A model generated the notes under the pieces. That model had not been told where the DNA came from, ran no database searches, and worked only from the letters and a program-made list of their open reading frames with translations. A stretch of 49,561 nucleotides of DNA from Caenibacillus caldisaponilyticus (GTDB lineage: Bacteria > Bacillota > Bacilli > Bacillales > Sporolactobacillaceae): assembly GCF_002003465.1 (NCBI RefSeq), contig NZ_BDDQ01000032.1, positions 1 through 49,561 on the forward strand. The letters are read 5' to 3'. The number at the start of each line of letters is the position of its first letter. Position 1 is the stretch's first letter. Below are positions 1 through 8,324 of this stretch, one piece after another. A program made the translations under genes and the position numbers.

Positions 1-126
1 GACGAAAAATGGATATCGGGACGCAAATACCTGGATATGTCCGACTATTGGCAGTGGCGGAAAACGAAAGAGTTAGGCGTTCAAACGATGAATCAGGAAG
101 TTTCGGCGATCAAGAAAGTGGGATAA
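1..126 (+). CDS. 3' end of an unrecognised protein gene (truncated by the window edge)
   Basis: Reading frame 1 is open from the first base to a TAA at 124-126 and gives 41 residues rich in Trp, Tyr, Lys and Arg (for example YLDMSDYWQWRKTKELG). The composition looks like real protein, but I do not recognise the family. It is one of only two plus-strand genes in the window; the other is the transposase at the right edge. It points toward the 3' end of glnA, and a compact inverted-repeat element begins 11 bases after its stop. Both window ends may therefore lie in mobile or repeated DNA, though that is inference. An ATG in another frame at position 9 opens a 61-residue frame that I consider a chance overlap. 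Confidence 0.5.
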   Translation, partial: DEKWISGRKYLDMSDYWQWRKTKELGVQTMNQEVSAIKKVG

Positions 127-136
127 TTTCTTCGAC

Positions 137-197
137 GTGTCAAGGAGAACGTGAAATACCTCGGAAGCGAGGAGTTGCCGCGAAAGCGCCTTGACAC
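137..197 (+). other. Compact inverted-repeat element, possible structured RNA
   Basis: A perfect 9-bp outer stem (GTGTCAAGG at 137-145 with CCTTGACAC at 189-197) encloses two small hairpins: CCTCG/CGAGG with loop GAAG (159-172) and CGC/GCG with loop GAAA (179-188). The result looks like a three-way junction with two tetraloops, one of the GNRA type. There is no T-run after it, so it is not an ordinary intrinsic terminator. It follows directly after the truncated left-edge gene. The strand is assumed from that gene. Confidence 0.4.
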
Positions 198-394
198 ACC
201 TGTACTTTGACAACAATGATCATTAGTCCGGGAAGGCGACCGGCAGGGAGACTTGCCGGACTTACCTGCCATACGTCAGGTCATCAGGTCCATCTTTCTA
301 TCAAAGGGAAATTTACACAATAAAATGGACTTGACCTTTTTTTGGGCAAATTTTGGGCAAAAGCGTCGATGAACCATCTTTGATGATTTTGCCC

Positions 395-436
395 AAAAAA
401 CGGAAACCCCTCGATGCCTTGTGCATCAAGGGGTTT
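395..436 (-). terminator. Rho-independent terminator of glnRA
   Basis: A 14-bp stem (404-417 with 423-436, one G-T pair) with a 5-base loop lies just after the glnA stop. In the minus direction it is followed by CCG and six T residues (400-395). Confidence 0.85.
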
Positions 437-441
437 AGCTC

Positions 442-1776
442 TTAATACATCATCAAATATTGATCGCGTTCCCATTGGTGAACTTGTGTGCGGAACATAT
501 CCCATTCGATTTCCTTCGCCTCAATAAAGTGGCTCAGCGCGTGGGAACCGAGGGCGTCGGTGATCACCTTGTCGGTTTTCATGACGTTTAAGGCTTCGTA
601 CAACGTCGCCGGCAAGTCCGGGATACCGGCCGCTTCGCGATCCGCTTTATCCATGACGTAGATGTTGCGGTCGATCGGAGCCGGCGGCTTCAAACCGCGG
701 CGAACGCCGTCCAAACCGGCCGCCAGCATGACCGCCATGGCGAGATACGGGTTGGCGGAAGGATCGACGCTGCGCACTTCAATGCGCGTGCTCATGCCCC
801 GTTTCGCCGGCACGCGGATGAGCGGGCTGCGGTTCCGGAGCGACCAAGCGACATAGCAAGGCGCTTCATAGCCCGGGACGAGCCTCTTGTAGGAGTTGAC
901 CGTCGGGTTCGTGATCGCCGTAAAGGCGCGGGCGTGTTCCAAAATGCCGGCGATAAACTGCATGGCGGTTTCGCTCAACATATGTTCGCCGTTCGGATCG
1001 TAAAACGCGTTTTCGTTGCCTTTAAAGAGTGACATGTTCGAGTGCATGCCGGAACCGTTCACGCCATAGAGCGGTTTGGGCATGAACGTCGCGTGCAGCC
1101 CGTGTTGGCGCGCGATCGTTTTGACGACAAGTTTGAACGTTTGGATGTTGTCGCACGTCGTGACGGCATCCGCGTACTTAAAGTCGATTTCGTGTTGACC
1201 GGGCGCGACTTCGTGGTGGGACGCTTCCACTTCAAAGCCCATGTCTTCGAGTTCGAGAACGATGTCGCGGCGACAATTTTCGCCGAGATCGGTCGGTGCA
1301 AGGTCAAAATAACCGCCGTTGTCGTTCAACTCGAGCGTCGCTTCGCCTTTTTCGTTCATTTTGAACAAGAAAAATTCCGGTTCGGGACCGATGTTAAAGC
1401 TCGTAAAGCCGAGCTTCCGCATCTCTTCCAGCTGCCGCTTCAATATCCGGCGCGGATCGCCTTCAAACGGGGTCCCGTCCGGATTGTAGATGTCGCAGAT
1501 GAGCCGGGCGACTTTTCCTTTGCCCGACGTCCACGGGAAGACCACCCAGGTGTCGAGGTCGGGATAGAGGTACATATCGGATTCTTCGATGCGCACGAAG
1601 CCTTCGATCGAAGAACCGTCGAACATCACTTCATTATTTAAGGCTTTCGGCAACACGTCGACGGGAATTTCGACGTTTTTGATGATGCCGAGCAAATCGG
1701 TGAACTGCAGCCTTACAAATTTGACGTTTTCTTCTTCAGCTAAGCGGAGGATGTCCTCTTTTGAATATTTCCCCAT
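442..1776 (-). CDS. glnA: Glutamine synthetase, type I (GSI-alpha)
   Basis: Makes glutamine from glutamate, ammonia and ATP in the cytoplasm; it is the main ammonium-assimilating enzyme. The 444-residue length is normal for the Bacillus form. Visible signatures are FDGSSIEGF near residue 52, the ammonia/glutamate-binding [11 protein letters not shown] block, the ATP-binding [16 protein letters not shown] region, and the [16 protein letters not shown] segment. The C-terminal end (QYLMMY) matches Bacillus GlnA, and there is no adenylylation tyrosine segment, so regulation should be by feedback inhibition and by GlnR. The ATG at 1776 is preceded by GGGAGG. It lies 43 nt downstream of glnR in the same operon and ends at a strong terminator. 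Confidence 0.97.
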   Translation of the reverse strand: MGKYSKEDILRLAEEENVKFVRLQFTDLLGIIKNVEIPVDVLPKALNNEVMFDGSSIEGFVRIEESDMYLYPDLDTWVVFPWTSGKGKVARLICDIYNPDGTPFEGDPRRILKRQLEEMRKLGFTSFNIGPEPEFFLFKMNEKGEATLELNDNGGYFDLAPTDLGENCRRDIVLELEDMGFEVEASHHEVAPGQHEIDFKYADAVTTCDNIQTFKLVVKTIARQHGLHATFMPKPLYGVNGSGMHSNMSLFKGNENAFYDPNGEHMLSETAMQFIAGILEHARAFTAITNPTVNSYKRLVPGYEAPCYVAWSLRNRSPLIRVPAKRGMSTRIEVRSVDPSANPYLAMAVMLAAGLDGVRRGLKPPAPIDRNIYVMDKADREAAGIPDLPATLYEALNVMKTDKVITDALGSHALSHFIEAKEIEWDMFRTQVHQWERDQYLMMY

Positions 1777-1819
1777 CTGATCCTAAGCCTCCCATGATTT
1801 GGCGGAACGGGGAAGCGCC

Positions 1820-2248
1820 TCAATGGAAGAACCGCGAAAGTTCTCCTTGGATGAGTGTCGTCCGGCCGTGCCTTCCCGCCATCGTCAGCTCTTGTTTCAA
1901 CAGCTTTAACAATTCCTCGTCGGTTAATTCCGGTTTATCTTCCGAGAAGAGCGGCTGGCTGTTCATGTCCGGTCGTTCCACTTCATTCCGACGGGCATCC
2001 AACAGCCCTTTTTCGCTCAGGACGTGCTTGATGCCGGCGAGATTCATGCCTTTATCAAGCAGCGCTTTAATCTCAAGCAACCGCTCGACGTCGTTAAACG
2101 AAAACAAGCGGCGGTTGCCCTTCGTCCGTTCGGGAAAAATCAGGCCTTGCTCTTCATAATAGCGAATTTGCCGGGCCGATAAACCGGTCAATTTACCGAC
2201 GATGCTCATGGAAAAAAGCGGGGTATTGCGACGGATGCCATCATCCAC
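1820..2248 (-). CDS. glnR: MerR-family transcriptional repressor GlnR
   Basis: Nitrogen regulator that represses glnRA when glutamine is plentiful; in B. subtilis it is activated by feedback-inhibited glutamine synthetase. The protein has an N-terminal MerR winged-helix domain (LSARQIRYYEEQGLIFPER) and ends in the conserved GlnR tail (GELSRFFH), which contacts glutamine synthetase and controls DNA binding. I choose the GTG at 2248 because GGGAGGAGGG lies about 7 nt upstream and the product then starts VDDGIRRNTPLF, like known GlnR. An ATG at 2287 would add 13 residues but overlaps the promoter. Length is then 142 residues, close to the usual 135. It is the first gene of the glnRA operon. Confidence 0.95.
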   Translation of the reverse strand: MDDGIRRNTPLFSMSIVGKLTGLSARQIRYYEEQGLIFPERTKGNRRLFSFNDVERLLEIKALLDKGMNLAGIKHVLSEKGLLDARRNEVERPDMNSQPLFSEDKPELTDEELLKLLKQELTMAGRHGRTTLIQGELSRFFH

Positions 2249-2276
2249 GGACGCTCCCTCCTCCCTTTTTAACTTG

Positions 2277-2305
2277 ATTATATGCAACCGTCATTTTTCT
2301 GTCAA
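2277..2305 (-). promoter_or_regulatory. Sigma-A promoter of glnRA
   Basis: TTGACA (2300-2305) and TATAAT (2277-2282), read on the minus strand, are separated by exactly 17 bases: a full consensus match 29 nt upstream of the glnR GTG. Confidence 0.85.
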
Positions 2306-2309
2306 CACA

Positions 2310-2326
2310 TGTTAGGTTTTATTACA
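2310..2326. promoter_or_regulatory. GlnR/TnrA operator
   Basis: TGTTA-N7-TTACA is an exact match to the GlnR/TnrA consensus TGTNA-N7-TNACA. It lies just upstream of the -35 box, the same place as operator o1 of B. subtilis glnRA. A weaker half-site may overlap the -35 region (TGACG), which would be the counterpart of o2. Confidence 0.85.
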
Positions 2327-2454
2327 TAAAAAGAAATATCACATGACGTTACGAGAGGCACGCGGTTTTTATTGTATTCAGTTCGATGGGATTGCGGCGA
2401 ATTTTCGTTGCATCCATATCGGTGATCAAATTTTCGAGGACGGTGATTCATCGG

Positions 2455-3735
2455 TCAAATCGTTTCCCCCGTCTGAGCGATCCAGCCCTTTTCAAAGAAA
2501 GCGTCGAGAGCGGTGAGAATGGCGATTTTCACATGGGCATACGTCAAACCGCCTTGCACATAGGCGATATAAGGCGCGCGCAGCGGGCCGTCGGCCGACA
2601 GCTCAATGCTGGAGCCTTGTACGAACGTCCCCGCCGCCATGATGACGTCGTCCTCGTACCCCGGCATCGGGCTCGGATACGGCACGACATGGGCATTGAC
2701 CGGTGAAGCCGCTTGGATCGCCTGGCAAAAAGCGACCATCTTGTCGGGATCGCGGAAAATGACGGACTGAACGAGGTCGGTTCGTTCGGCATTCCATACC
2801 GGATCCGCTTCAAGCCCGACCTTCTCGAGGATGTTAGCCGTAAAAATCGCGCCTTTTAAAGCCTCGGCCGTGACGTGCGGGGCGAGAAACAGCCCTTGAT
2901 ACATCGGGGCGAGCGCCCCTTGCGTCGGCCCGACTTCCCGGCCGAGGCCGGGCGCCGTCAAGCGCTCGGCGGCTTGCTCGACGAGGTCCACGCGCCCGAC
3001 GATATAACCTCCCGAAGCGACGAGGCCGGCCCCCGGGTTTTTGATCAGCGAACCGCAGACCAAGTCCGCGCCGACGTGGCACGGTTCCCGGTCTTCGACG
3101 AATTCGCCGTAACAGTTGTCGACGAACACGATGATCTCCGGAAAACGGGCTTTGATCGCCTGGATCGCCGCCCCGATGGCTTCGATGTTCAACGACGGCC
3201 GTTCATCGTAGCCGCGCGAACGTTGGATGGCGACCATCTTCGTCCGCGGGCCGATCGCCTGAATCACCCGATCGATGTCGATGCCGCCATCTTTCAACGG
3301 AACAACCCGGCAATCGATGCCGAAATCCTTCAAAGTGCCGCTGCCGCCGGCGCGCAGCCCGATGACCGCCTCCAGCGTATCGTACGGTTTCCCGGATATG
3401 TACAACAGTTCGTCGCCGGGGCGCAGCACGCCGAAGAGCGCGATCGTGATCGCGTGCGTGCCCGAAACGATCTGCGGGCGGACGAGGCCGGCATCCGCGC
3501 CGAACACATCTGCGAAAACGGCCTCCAACGTCTCCCGCCCGAAATCGTCATAACCGTAGCCCGTCGACCCATGGAAATGGGCATCGCTGACGCGACGGTC
3601 GCGAAAACTTTTTAAAACCCGCATTTGATTTTTTTGCGCCGTTGCCTCGATTTGCTCAAAAAGAGACCGCACGTCTTGTTCCGAGCGGTCTGCCAATTGT
3701 TTTAACGCATGGCCGTGCTTAAACCATTCATACAT
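2455..3735 (-). CDS. ynbB: PLP-dependent methionine gamma-lyase family protein (YnbB, 'aluminium resistance protein')
   Basis: A fold-type I pyridoxal-phosphate enzyme of the YnbB family, often annotated as aluminium resistance or methionine gamma-lyase-like protein; its true substrate is not established. At 426 residues it has the usual length. The likely cofactor lysine is in CGSLIKNPGAG (near residue 231), with the substrate/cofactor segments GSTGYGYDDFGRE and SGTHAITIALFG toward the N terminus. The ATG at 3735 overlaps the last 8 bases of hflX, so the two are translated from one mRNA, as in B. subtilis (ynbA-ynbB). No clear terminator follows; about 130 nt separate it from the glnR operator. 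Confidence 0.9.
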   Translation of the reverse strand: MYEWFKHGHALKQLADRSEQDVRSLFEQIEATAQKNQMRVLKSFRDRRVSDAHFHGSTGYGYDDFGRETLEAVFADVFGADAGLVRPQIVSGTHAITIALFGVLRPGDELLYISGKPYDTLEAVIGLRAGGSGTLKDFGIDCRVVPLKDGGIDIDRVIQAIGPRTKMVAIQRSRGYDERPSLNIEAIGAAIQAIKARFPEIIVFVDNCYGEFVEDREPCHVGADLVCGSLIKNPGAGLVASGGYIVGRVDLVEQAAERLTAPGLGREVGPTQGALAPMYQGLFLAPHVTAEALKGAIFTANILEKVGLEADPVWNAERTDLVQSVIFRDPDKMVAFCQAIQAASPVNAHVVPYPSPMPGYEDDVIMAAGTFVQGSSIELSADGPLRAPYIAYVQGGLTYAHVKIAILTALDAFFEKGWIAQTGETI

Positions 3736-4978
3736 TGCCTGCTGGATCTCCTTTACCTCTTAGCTGTATATAAAGCGGCGAAGCGGGCCACACATACCCG
3801 CTGTATAAAAACGCTTGTTCCTCGTCTTGCCACGTTTTCGAAGCGACGATCGTCCCGGTTTCGAGCCGCGCCATCAACCCTCCTTCCGCCGCGGGAACGA
3901 CGGTCCGATACGGCCGGCACTCCGCAACGATCGCGTCTTCAATCATCCGTTTAATCCGGTCGATATCGGCCTCGTCCAAGGCCGAAACCGCACGGTCGCC
4001 TTCGACGGCGCCATACGGATCAGAGCAAAGATCCCTTTTATTAAAAATCATCAGCTTGGGGATCGCCCCGGCGCCGAGATCGCCAAGCAGCTCGTCCACC
4101 GTCCGGATGTGCTGATTGCGATTGGGATGGGAAAGGTCGACGACGTGAACGAGCAAATCGGCCTCTTTGACTTCTTCCAGCGTGGAGCGGAACGCCGCGA
4201 TCAGCCCGGTGGGCAGCTGCTGAATAAATCCGACGGTGTCCGTCATCAGCGTGGTAAAACCACTGGGCGTGCGAAACCGGCGGGTCAGGGGGTCCAGGGT
4301 GGCGAACAGCAAATCTTCCTCATAGGCATCCGCCGATGTCAAGCGATTGAACAGCGTCGACTTTCCCGCGTTCGTATAACCGACTAAGGCGATGCGGAAC
4401 CAATCGCTTTTTTTCCGGCGCGCGCGATACAAGCCGCGATGCCGGACGACATCGGCCAGTTGCTTTTTGATTTCGCCAATGCGGCGCCGGATGTGACGGC
4501 GGTCGGTCTCCAGCTGCGTCTCGCCCGGCCCGCGCGTGCCGATGCCGCCGCCGAGCCGCGAAAGGGACTCGCCCATGCCAGAAAGCCGCGGCAACAAATA
4601 TTCCAATTGGGCCAACTCGACTTGAAGGCGGCCTTCGCGGGAGCGGGCGCGCTTTGCGAAGATGTCGAGGATCAGCTGCGTGCGGTCGATGACTTTCACG
4701 TTTAACAGCTCGGCGAGATTCGCCTGTTGGGTCGGCGACAGTTCGCCGTTGAAAATGACCGTCTCCGCTTCGGTTTCTTTGCAGAGCGCCGCGATCTCTT
4801 CCGCTTTTCCGCGCCCGATGTACGTGGCCGGGTCCGGCTTCGGCCGCGACTGCGTGACGACCGCCGCGACCTCCGCCTCCGCGGTTTTCGCCAAATTCTT
4901 CAATTCTTCCATCGCATAGTGGAATTGTTGACCGTCGGAGCGCAGATCCGAACAGCCGACGAGAATGGCTCGTTCCAT
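3728..4978 (-). CDS. hflX: Ribosome-associated GTPase HflX
   Basis: A TRAFAC-class GTPase that binds the 50S subunit; in other bacteria it splits stalled or hibernating ribosomes, for example after heat stress. The 416-residue protein has the N-terminal HflX domain (ERAILVGCSD, YIGRGKAEEI), the glycine-rich hinge RLGGGIGTRGPGETQLE, then the G domain with GYTNAGKST (about residue 200), DTVGFI and NKRD. The ATG at 4978 is chosen because GGGGGT sits 6 nt upstream; an ATG 23 codons further up has no such signal. It lies downstream of spoVK and overlaps ynbB by 8 bases. Confidence 0.95.
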   Translation of the reverse strand: MERAILVGCSDLRSDGQQFHYAMEELKNLAKTAEAEVAAVVTQSRPKPDPATYIGRGKAEEIAALCKETEAETVIFNGELSPTQQANLAELLNVKVIDRTQLILDIFAKRARSREGRLQVELAQLEYLLPRLSGMGESLSRLGGGIGTRGPGETQLETDRRHIRRRIGEIKKQLADVVRHRGLYRARRKKSDWFRIALVGYTNAGKSTLFNRLTSADAYEEDLLFATLDPLTRRFRTPSGFTTLMTDTVGFIQQLPTGLIAAFRSTLEEVKEADLLVHVVDLSHPNRNQHIRTVDELLGDLGAGAIPKLMIFNKRDLCSDPYGAVEGDRAVSALDEADIDRIKRMIEDAIVAECRPYRTVVPAAEGGLMARLETGTIVASKTWQDEEQAFLYSGYVWPASPLYIQLRGKGDPAGNV

Positions 4979-5005
4979 GTGCGACCCCCATTCCTTTATA
5001 ATCAT

Positions 5006-5050
5006 GAAAAGACCCGGATGCCGCTGAACCGTCCCGCCGGCGGGCATCCG
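5006..5050 (-). terminator. Possible terminator or attenuator between spoVK and hflX
   Basis: An 8-bp stem (5015-5022 with 5043-5050), with a GC-rich inner part, is followed in the minus direction by GGTCTTTTC. The T-run is short, so termination may be only partial. Confidence 0.4.
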
Positions 5051-5063
5051 AGCGCCGTAAACC

Positions 5064-6047
5064 TTAAAGGATCGATTCCATGTTCAGATCATCCACCGTT
5101 GGTCTTGCCGTTTTTTCTCTGCCATCTTCAATGGTAATGTCGGCAGCCCGGATCGTCAACAAAGCCTCGCGGTCCGGCACGCCTTCCCTTAACAAGCGGA
5201 CGGCCTGCTGGCGGATGCTTTTTTCGATCAGATTGCGGACGTACCGGCCGTTGCTGAACGAACGCTCGTTTTCGCTCACCTTATTTTGCAAATGGCGGCT
5301 TAACTTGCGGCGCGCTTCCGCGGTGAACTTATACTCCCGTTCGGCCACCATCTGTTCGGAAATCGCGAGCAGCTCTTGGTCGGTATAGTTCGGAAAGGTA
5401 ATGATGATCGGAAAACGCGACGGCAAACCGGGATTCATGCGCAAGAAGCGATTCATTTCATCCGAATAGCCCGCGAGGATGAGAATGAATTCGTTGCGCA
5501 GATCTTCCATATGTTTCACAAGACTGTCGATTGCTTCCTTTCCGAAATCTTTTTCGCCGCCGCGCCCGAGCGAATAGGCTTCGTCGATAAAGAGAATCCC
5601 GCCTTGCGCCTTCTTGATGAGATCTCGGGTTTTTTGAGCGGTCTGGCCGATGTATTCGCCGACAAGATCAGCACGCTCCGCCTCGATGAGATGGCCCTTG
5701 GAAAGGACGCCCATCTCGGCAAACAATTCCCCCAACAGGCGGGCGACGGTCGTCTTCCCCGTTCCCGGATTGCCTTTGAACAACATGTGCAGCGTTTGTT
5801 CCTCCGCTTTCAGCCGGTACTGCTGCCTTAACCGGTTGACGCACAGCAACGCGTAAATTTCCCGCACCGTTTTTTTGACTTCTTCCATGCCGATCAGGCG
5901 CGAGAGCTTCTCCTCGACTTGTTCCAGCGAATAGTGAAGACGGGCTTCATCGGGTTGGACGGCGATCGGCTCTTCGGCATCCTTCTTGTATTGGTTCAAA
6001 ACGACGTTAATCCGGCCTTTATGATTAAAAGTCAACGCCTCCGACAC
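5064..6047 (-). CDS. spoVK: Stage V sporulation protein K (AAA ATPase)
   Basis: A CbxX/CfqX-type AAA ATPase needed for late spore maturation in B. subtilis, where it is made in the mother cell under sigma-E; its target is unknown. The 327-residue protein shows Walker A GNPGTGKT (about residues 93-100), Walker B ILFIDEAYS (about 150), and an arginine-containing PSRFPIIITF segment typical of the second region of homology. The start is a GTG at 6047 with GAGAGGTGA 6 nt upstream. I searched for a sigma-E promoter in the upstream spacer and found no convincing match. It lies upstream of hflX, as in B. subtilis. Confidence 0.93.
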   Translation of the reverse strand: MSEALTFNHKGRINVVLNQYKKDAEEPIAVQPDEARLHYSLEQVEEKLSRLIGMEEVKKTVREIYALLCVNRLRQQYRLKAEEQTLHMLFKGNPGTGKTTVARLLGELFAEMGVLSKGHLIEAERADLVGEYIGQTAQKTRDLIKKAQGGILFIDEAYSLGRGGEKDFGKEAIDSLVKHMEDLRNEFILILAGYSDEMNRFLRMNPGLPSRFPIIITFPNYTDQELLAISEQMVAEREYKFTAEARRKLSRHLQNKVSENERSFSNGRYVRNLIEKSIRQQAVRLLREGVPDREALLTIRAADITIEDGREKTARPTVDDLNMESIL

Positions 6048-6844
6048 AGCGGCTCACCTCTCCGTTTTATGGCGAACAGACACCTTACCAAGGGCGCGCT
6101 GAGCGAATCGCCCTTTGCGAAGTTCTTTAGGCTAATATACGCTTTTTAAAGCCCGTACGTGACATTCGCCCATTTTTGGGGTCCGAAAATCATGCTTCCA
6201 TCGAACCGAGTTTCGGGAACGCCTCTCCTTCGCGCGGATCCACGGAAGCCGCAATGGACCGCGGCCGTGACCCGTCCGCCGGTTGTTCAAGCAAAAACTG
6301 CCGGGGAACTTTTAAGACAAGCAATAAACCTTGGTCCGACGCGAAACACCGACCGCTCAAAAAACGCCGTTGCATTTAAATATATGTCAGCGGGAGGCGT
6401 TTTACAAACAGCTGCGGAAGGCCGAAGTTTCAGGATCAGGCTTGGGAGGCGAGGCAAACGGTGAGCCGCTGGCCGAAGCGGAACGCCTTGAACCGACCCG
6501 CGCAAGTCGTCGGTGTCTCAAACGGCATAGAGGTCTGTCCGCCACAGGCGATGACGGGGGCGCCGAGGACTTGTCATCTAATGCTCATGCCCCGCCATCC
6601 GCTGAATCGTCCCTCTAAAAACCATCGCGGGTTGTCGGAGAGTCCCGTTCAATCGGCAAAAAAGTCCTTCACGGATTTCGCTGCCAAGCGGTTTTATGCG
6701 TGCTGGTTTTACCGTTGCATGGTTGCGCTTGGCATCGGCTTTCTCATCTTCACCCTAGAATTCGGGCGGTTTCCTTGAGCGGATGGGCGCTTTCAATCGC
6801 CTACTAAACCAACAATCTCCGGCCGGGCCGGAGATTGTATCGTC
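6048..6844. other. Gene-free 0.8-kb spacer between hfq and spoVK
   Basis: Six frames give only short overlapping frames with arginine/proline-rich, unconvincing translations on both strands, and none has a good ribosome binding site. Only the hairpin downstream of hfq (6812-6838) stands out. In B. subtilis this interval carries several genes (ymzC, ymzA, nrd genes), so it may be a decayed or rearranged site. Confidence 0.6.
6812..6838 (-). terminator. Hairpin downstream of hfq, probable terminator
   Basis: A perfect 12-bp stem (6812-6823 with 6827-6838), loop of 3, lies 6 nt after the hfq stop. On the minus strand it is followed by TGGTTTAGT, so the T-run is weak although the stem is very stable. 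Confidence 0.55.
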
Positions 6845-7075
6845 TTATTCTTCCTCTTGGTTAAAATGAACGGGACGCGACGGGGCAAAAGTCGATATGG
6901 CATGCTTGTATATAAGCTGTTGCTTGCCATCGCTTTCAATCAACACCGTGAAATTGTCAAAGCCTTTGACCAAACCTTTCAACTGAAAACCGTTGAGCAA
7001 AAAGATGGTGACGAACGTGCCGTCTTTACGCAACTGATTCAAAAAACTGTCTTGAATATTGACTGTTTGTTTCAT
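6845..7075 (-). CDS. hfq: RNA chaperone Hfq
   Basis: A hexameric Sm-like RNA-binding protein that helps small RNAs pair with mRNAs. The 76-residue protein has the Sm1 motif ([19 protein letters not shown]) and the Sm2 motif (YKHAISTF), with a short acidic tail ending NQEEE. The ATG at 7075 is 2 nt after the miaA stop, and its SD (AGAGGAGG) lies inside the last codons of miaA, so the two genes are translationally coupled in one operon. The miaA-hfq order is widely conserved. Confidence 0.97.
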   Translation of the reverse strand: MKQTVNIQDSFLNQLRKDGTFVTIFLLNGFQLKGLVKGFDNFTVLIESDGKQQLIYKHAISTFAPSRPVHFNQEEE

Positions 7076-7077
7076 GT

Positions 7078-8040
7078 TCAGCGCGATCCTCCTCTAATCT
7101 CTATATCTGTTGTATTCGACTTAAACTTTAACTTTCCTGCAACGAATTGAAGGATTTTAAAAAAGTTTGTTTCGACATCTTTAGCGTCAAACCAAGTGAC
7201 GTCCATTTGCCGGCGAAACCAAGTATATTGCCGTTTGGCAAGCCGCTTCGTGTTGCGCTTGATGAGTCCGATCGCTTCATCGAGGCTGTACAGGCCTTGA
7301 AAATATCCGAACAATTCCTTGTAGCCGATCGACTGCGTCGATTGGGCGTCCGCGAGGCCGCGATCGTACAATTGCCGGGCTTCATCGACCAAACCGGCGG
7401 CGATCATCTTATCCACGCGGTCCTCGATGCGCCGATACAACGCGTCGCGGGGCATCGTCAGCCCGATGACGGCCGCCTCATAAAGCGGGCGGGAAGCGCC
7501 TTCGGCGGCGGACGGCGGCCGGCCCGTCAGATGGTATCTTTCCAGGGCGCGCACGATCCGTTTGACGTTGTTCGGATGCACGCGGTGGGCATATTCCGGA
7601 TCGATTTCTTTAAGGCGCTCGTAAAGTTTATCGGTGCCCTCCCGGACGGCGCGTTCTTCCAGGCGGCGCCGCAACTCGGGGTCGGGCGCCGCTTCATCAA
7701 AACGGTAGTCATAGATCGCCGCCTTGATGTACAATCCAGTGCCGCCGACGAGAATCGGCAACCGGCCGCGCGCCGCGACGTCCGCGATCGCTTTGCGCGC
7801 ATCGCGTTGAAAATCCGCCGCTGAGTAAGACGCCTCCGGCGGGAGAAGGTCGATAAGATGATGCGGGACGCCGTCGGCCTCCTCGGGTGAAATTTTTGCG
7901 GTCCCGATATCCAAACCTTTATATACTTGGGAAGCGTCTCCATTGATGACTTCACCGTTCAACGCCTTGGCCAGCCGGACGCCGACCGCCGTTTTGCCGA
8001 CGGCGGTCGGGCCGACGACGACGCAAAGTTTCACGTTCAC
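7078..8040 (-). CDS. miaA: tRNA dimethylallyltransferase MiaA
   Basis: Transfers a dimethylallyl group to the N6 of adenosine 37 in tRNAs that read U-starting codons; MiaB, also in this window, later methylthiolates the product. The 320-residue protein has the P-loop GPTAVGKT (residues 9-16), the substrate-binding [25 protein letters not shown], and the QSIGYKELF motif. It ends inside the ribosome binding site of hfq. A weak candidate sigma-A promoter lies at 8071-8099. Confidence 0.96.
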   Translation of the reverse strand: MNVKLCVVVGPTAVGKTAVGVRLAKALNGEVINGDASQVYKGLDIGTAKISPEEADGVPHHLIDLLPPEASYSAADFQRDARKAIADVAARGRLPILVGGTGLYIKAAIYDYRFDEAAPDPELRRRLEERAVREGTDKLYERLKEIDPEYAHRVHPNNVKRIVRALERYHLTGRPPSAAEGASRPLYEAAVIGLTMPRDALYRRIEDRVDKMIAAGLVDEARQLYDRGLADAQSTQSIGYKELFGYFQGLYSLDEAIGLIKRNTKRLAKRQYTWFRRQMDVTWFDAKDVETNFFKILQFVAGKLKFKSNTTDIEIRGGSR

Positions 8041-8070
8041 GACAACACCACGCTTTGGTTGGTTGGTTTA

Positions 8071-8099
8071 ATTTTACAAAACGGAATGAAAAAGCGCAA
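8071..8099 (-). promoter_or_regulatory. Weak candidate sigma-A promoter for miaA-hfq
   Basis: On the minus strand, TTGCGC (8094-8099) and TAAAAT (8071-8076) are 17 bases apart. The -10 box is good and the -35 box only half matches. It is the best candidate in the 284-nt spacer between mutL and miaA, which otherwise holds nothing I can name. Confidence 0.3.
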
Positions 8100-8324
8100 A
8101 CCGCCCAAGCTTTTCTAACGATTTTCTGTGTGTATTTCTTTTCAGCGCGCCTCCCGCTATCTTGGCGCGCTGACCCTTCCGCTCCGCAACGGGTGGTGGC
8201 GTTCTATAAATAAGCGCTCCCATCGCCGCCACCGCACAGTCCGGTCCGCCGGATTTCGGAAAAAACGTTGGCCATGCCGCGGATGTCCAACCAGAGTCTC
8301 GCGGCGGGCACCGCCAAGACGGTT

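Larger units (their letters stand above)
127..441. other. Intergenic region between the left-edge gene and glnA
   Basis: No open frame here looks coding. The region holds the three-way inverted repeat at 137-197, a second GC-rich inverted repeat at about 225-262 (AGTCCGG and CCGGACT, with an alternative CCGGCA/TGCCGG pairing inside), a repeat family around TTTTGGGCAAAA at 338-362 mirrored at 387-400, and the glnA terminator at 395-436. Confidence 0.6.

Noticed and set aside
9-194. 61-residue plus-strand frame starting at the ATG at position 9
   Set aside because: It is out of frame with the better left-edge reading (1-126), runs through the inverted-repeat element and has no SD.
137-197. Three-way fold considered as a TnpB guide RNA, group I or group II intron part
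   Set aside because: The preceding protein tail does not resemble TnpB or an intron maturase, and no intron domain V or group I core was recognised.
1042-1641. 199-residue plus-strand frame opposite glnA
   Set aside because: It is an antisense shadow of the GC-rich glnA gene; similar long antisense frames occur opposite mutS, miaB, dapG and ynbB.
6048-6180. Sigma-E promoter for spoVK
   Set aside because: GTATATT resembles a -35 box, but no acceptable -10 box follows at the right distance.
6159-6778. Overlapping plus-strand frames between hfq and spoVK
   Set aside because: No SD, low-quality Arg/Pro-rich translations and no known motif; they do not support a gene.
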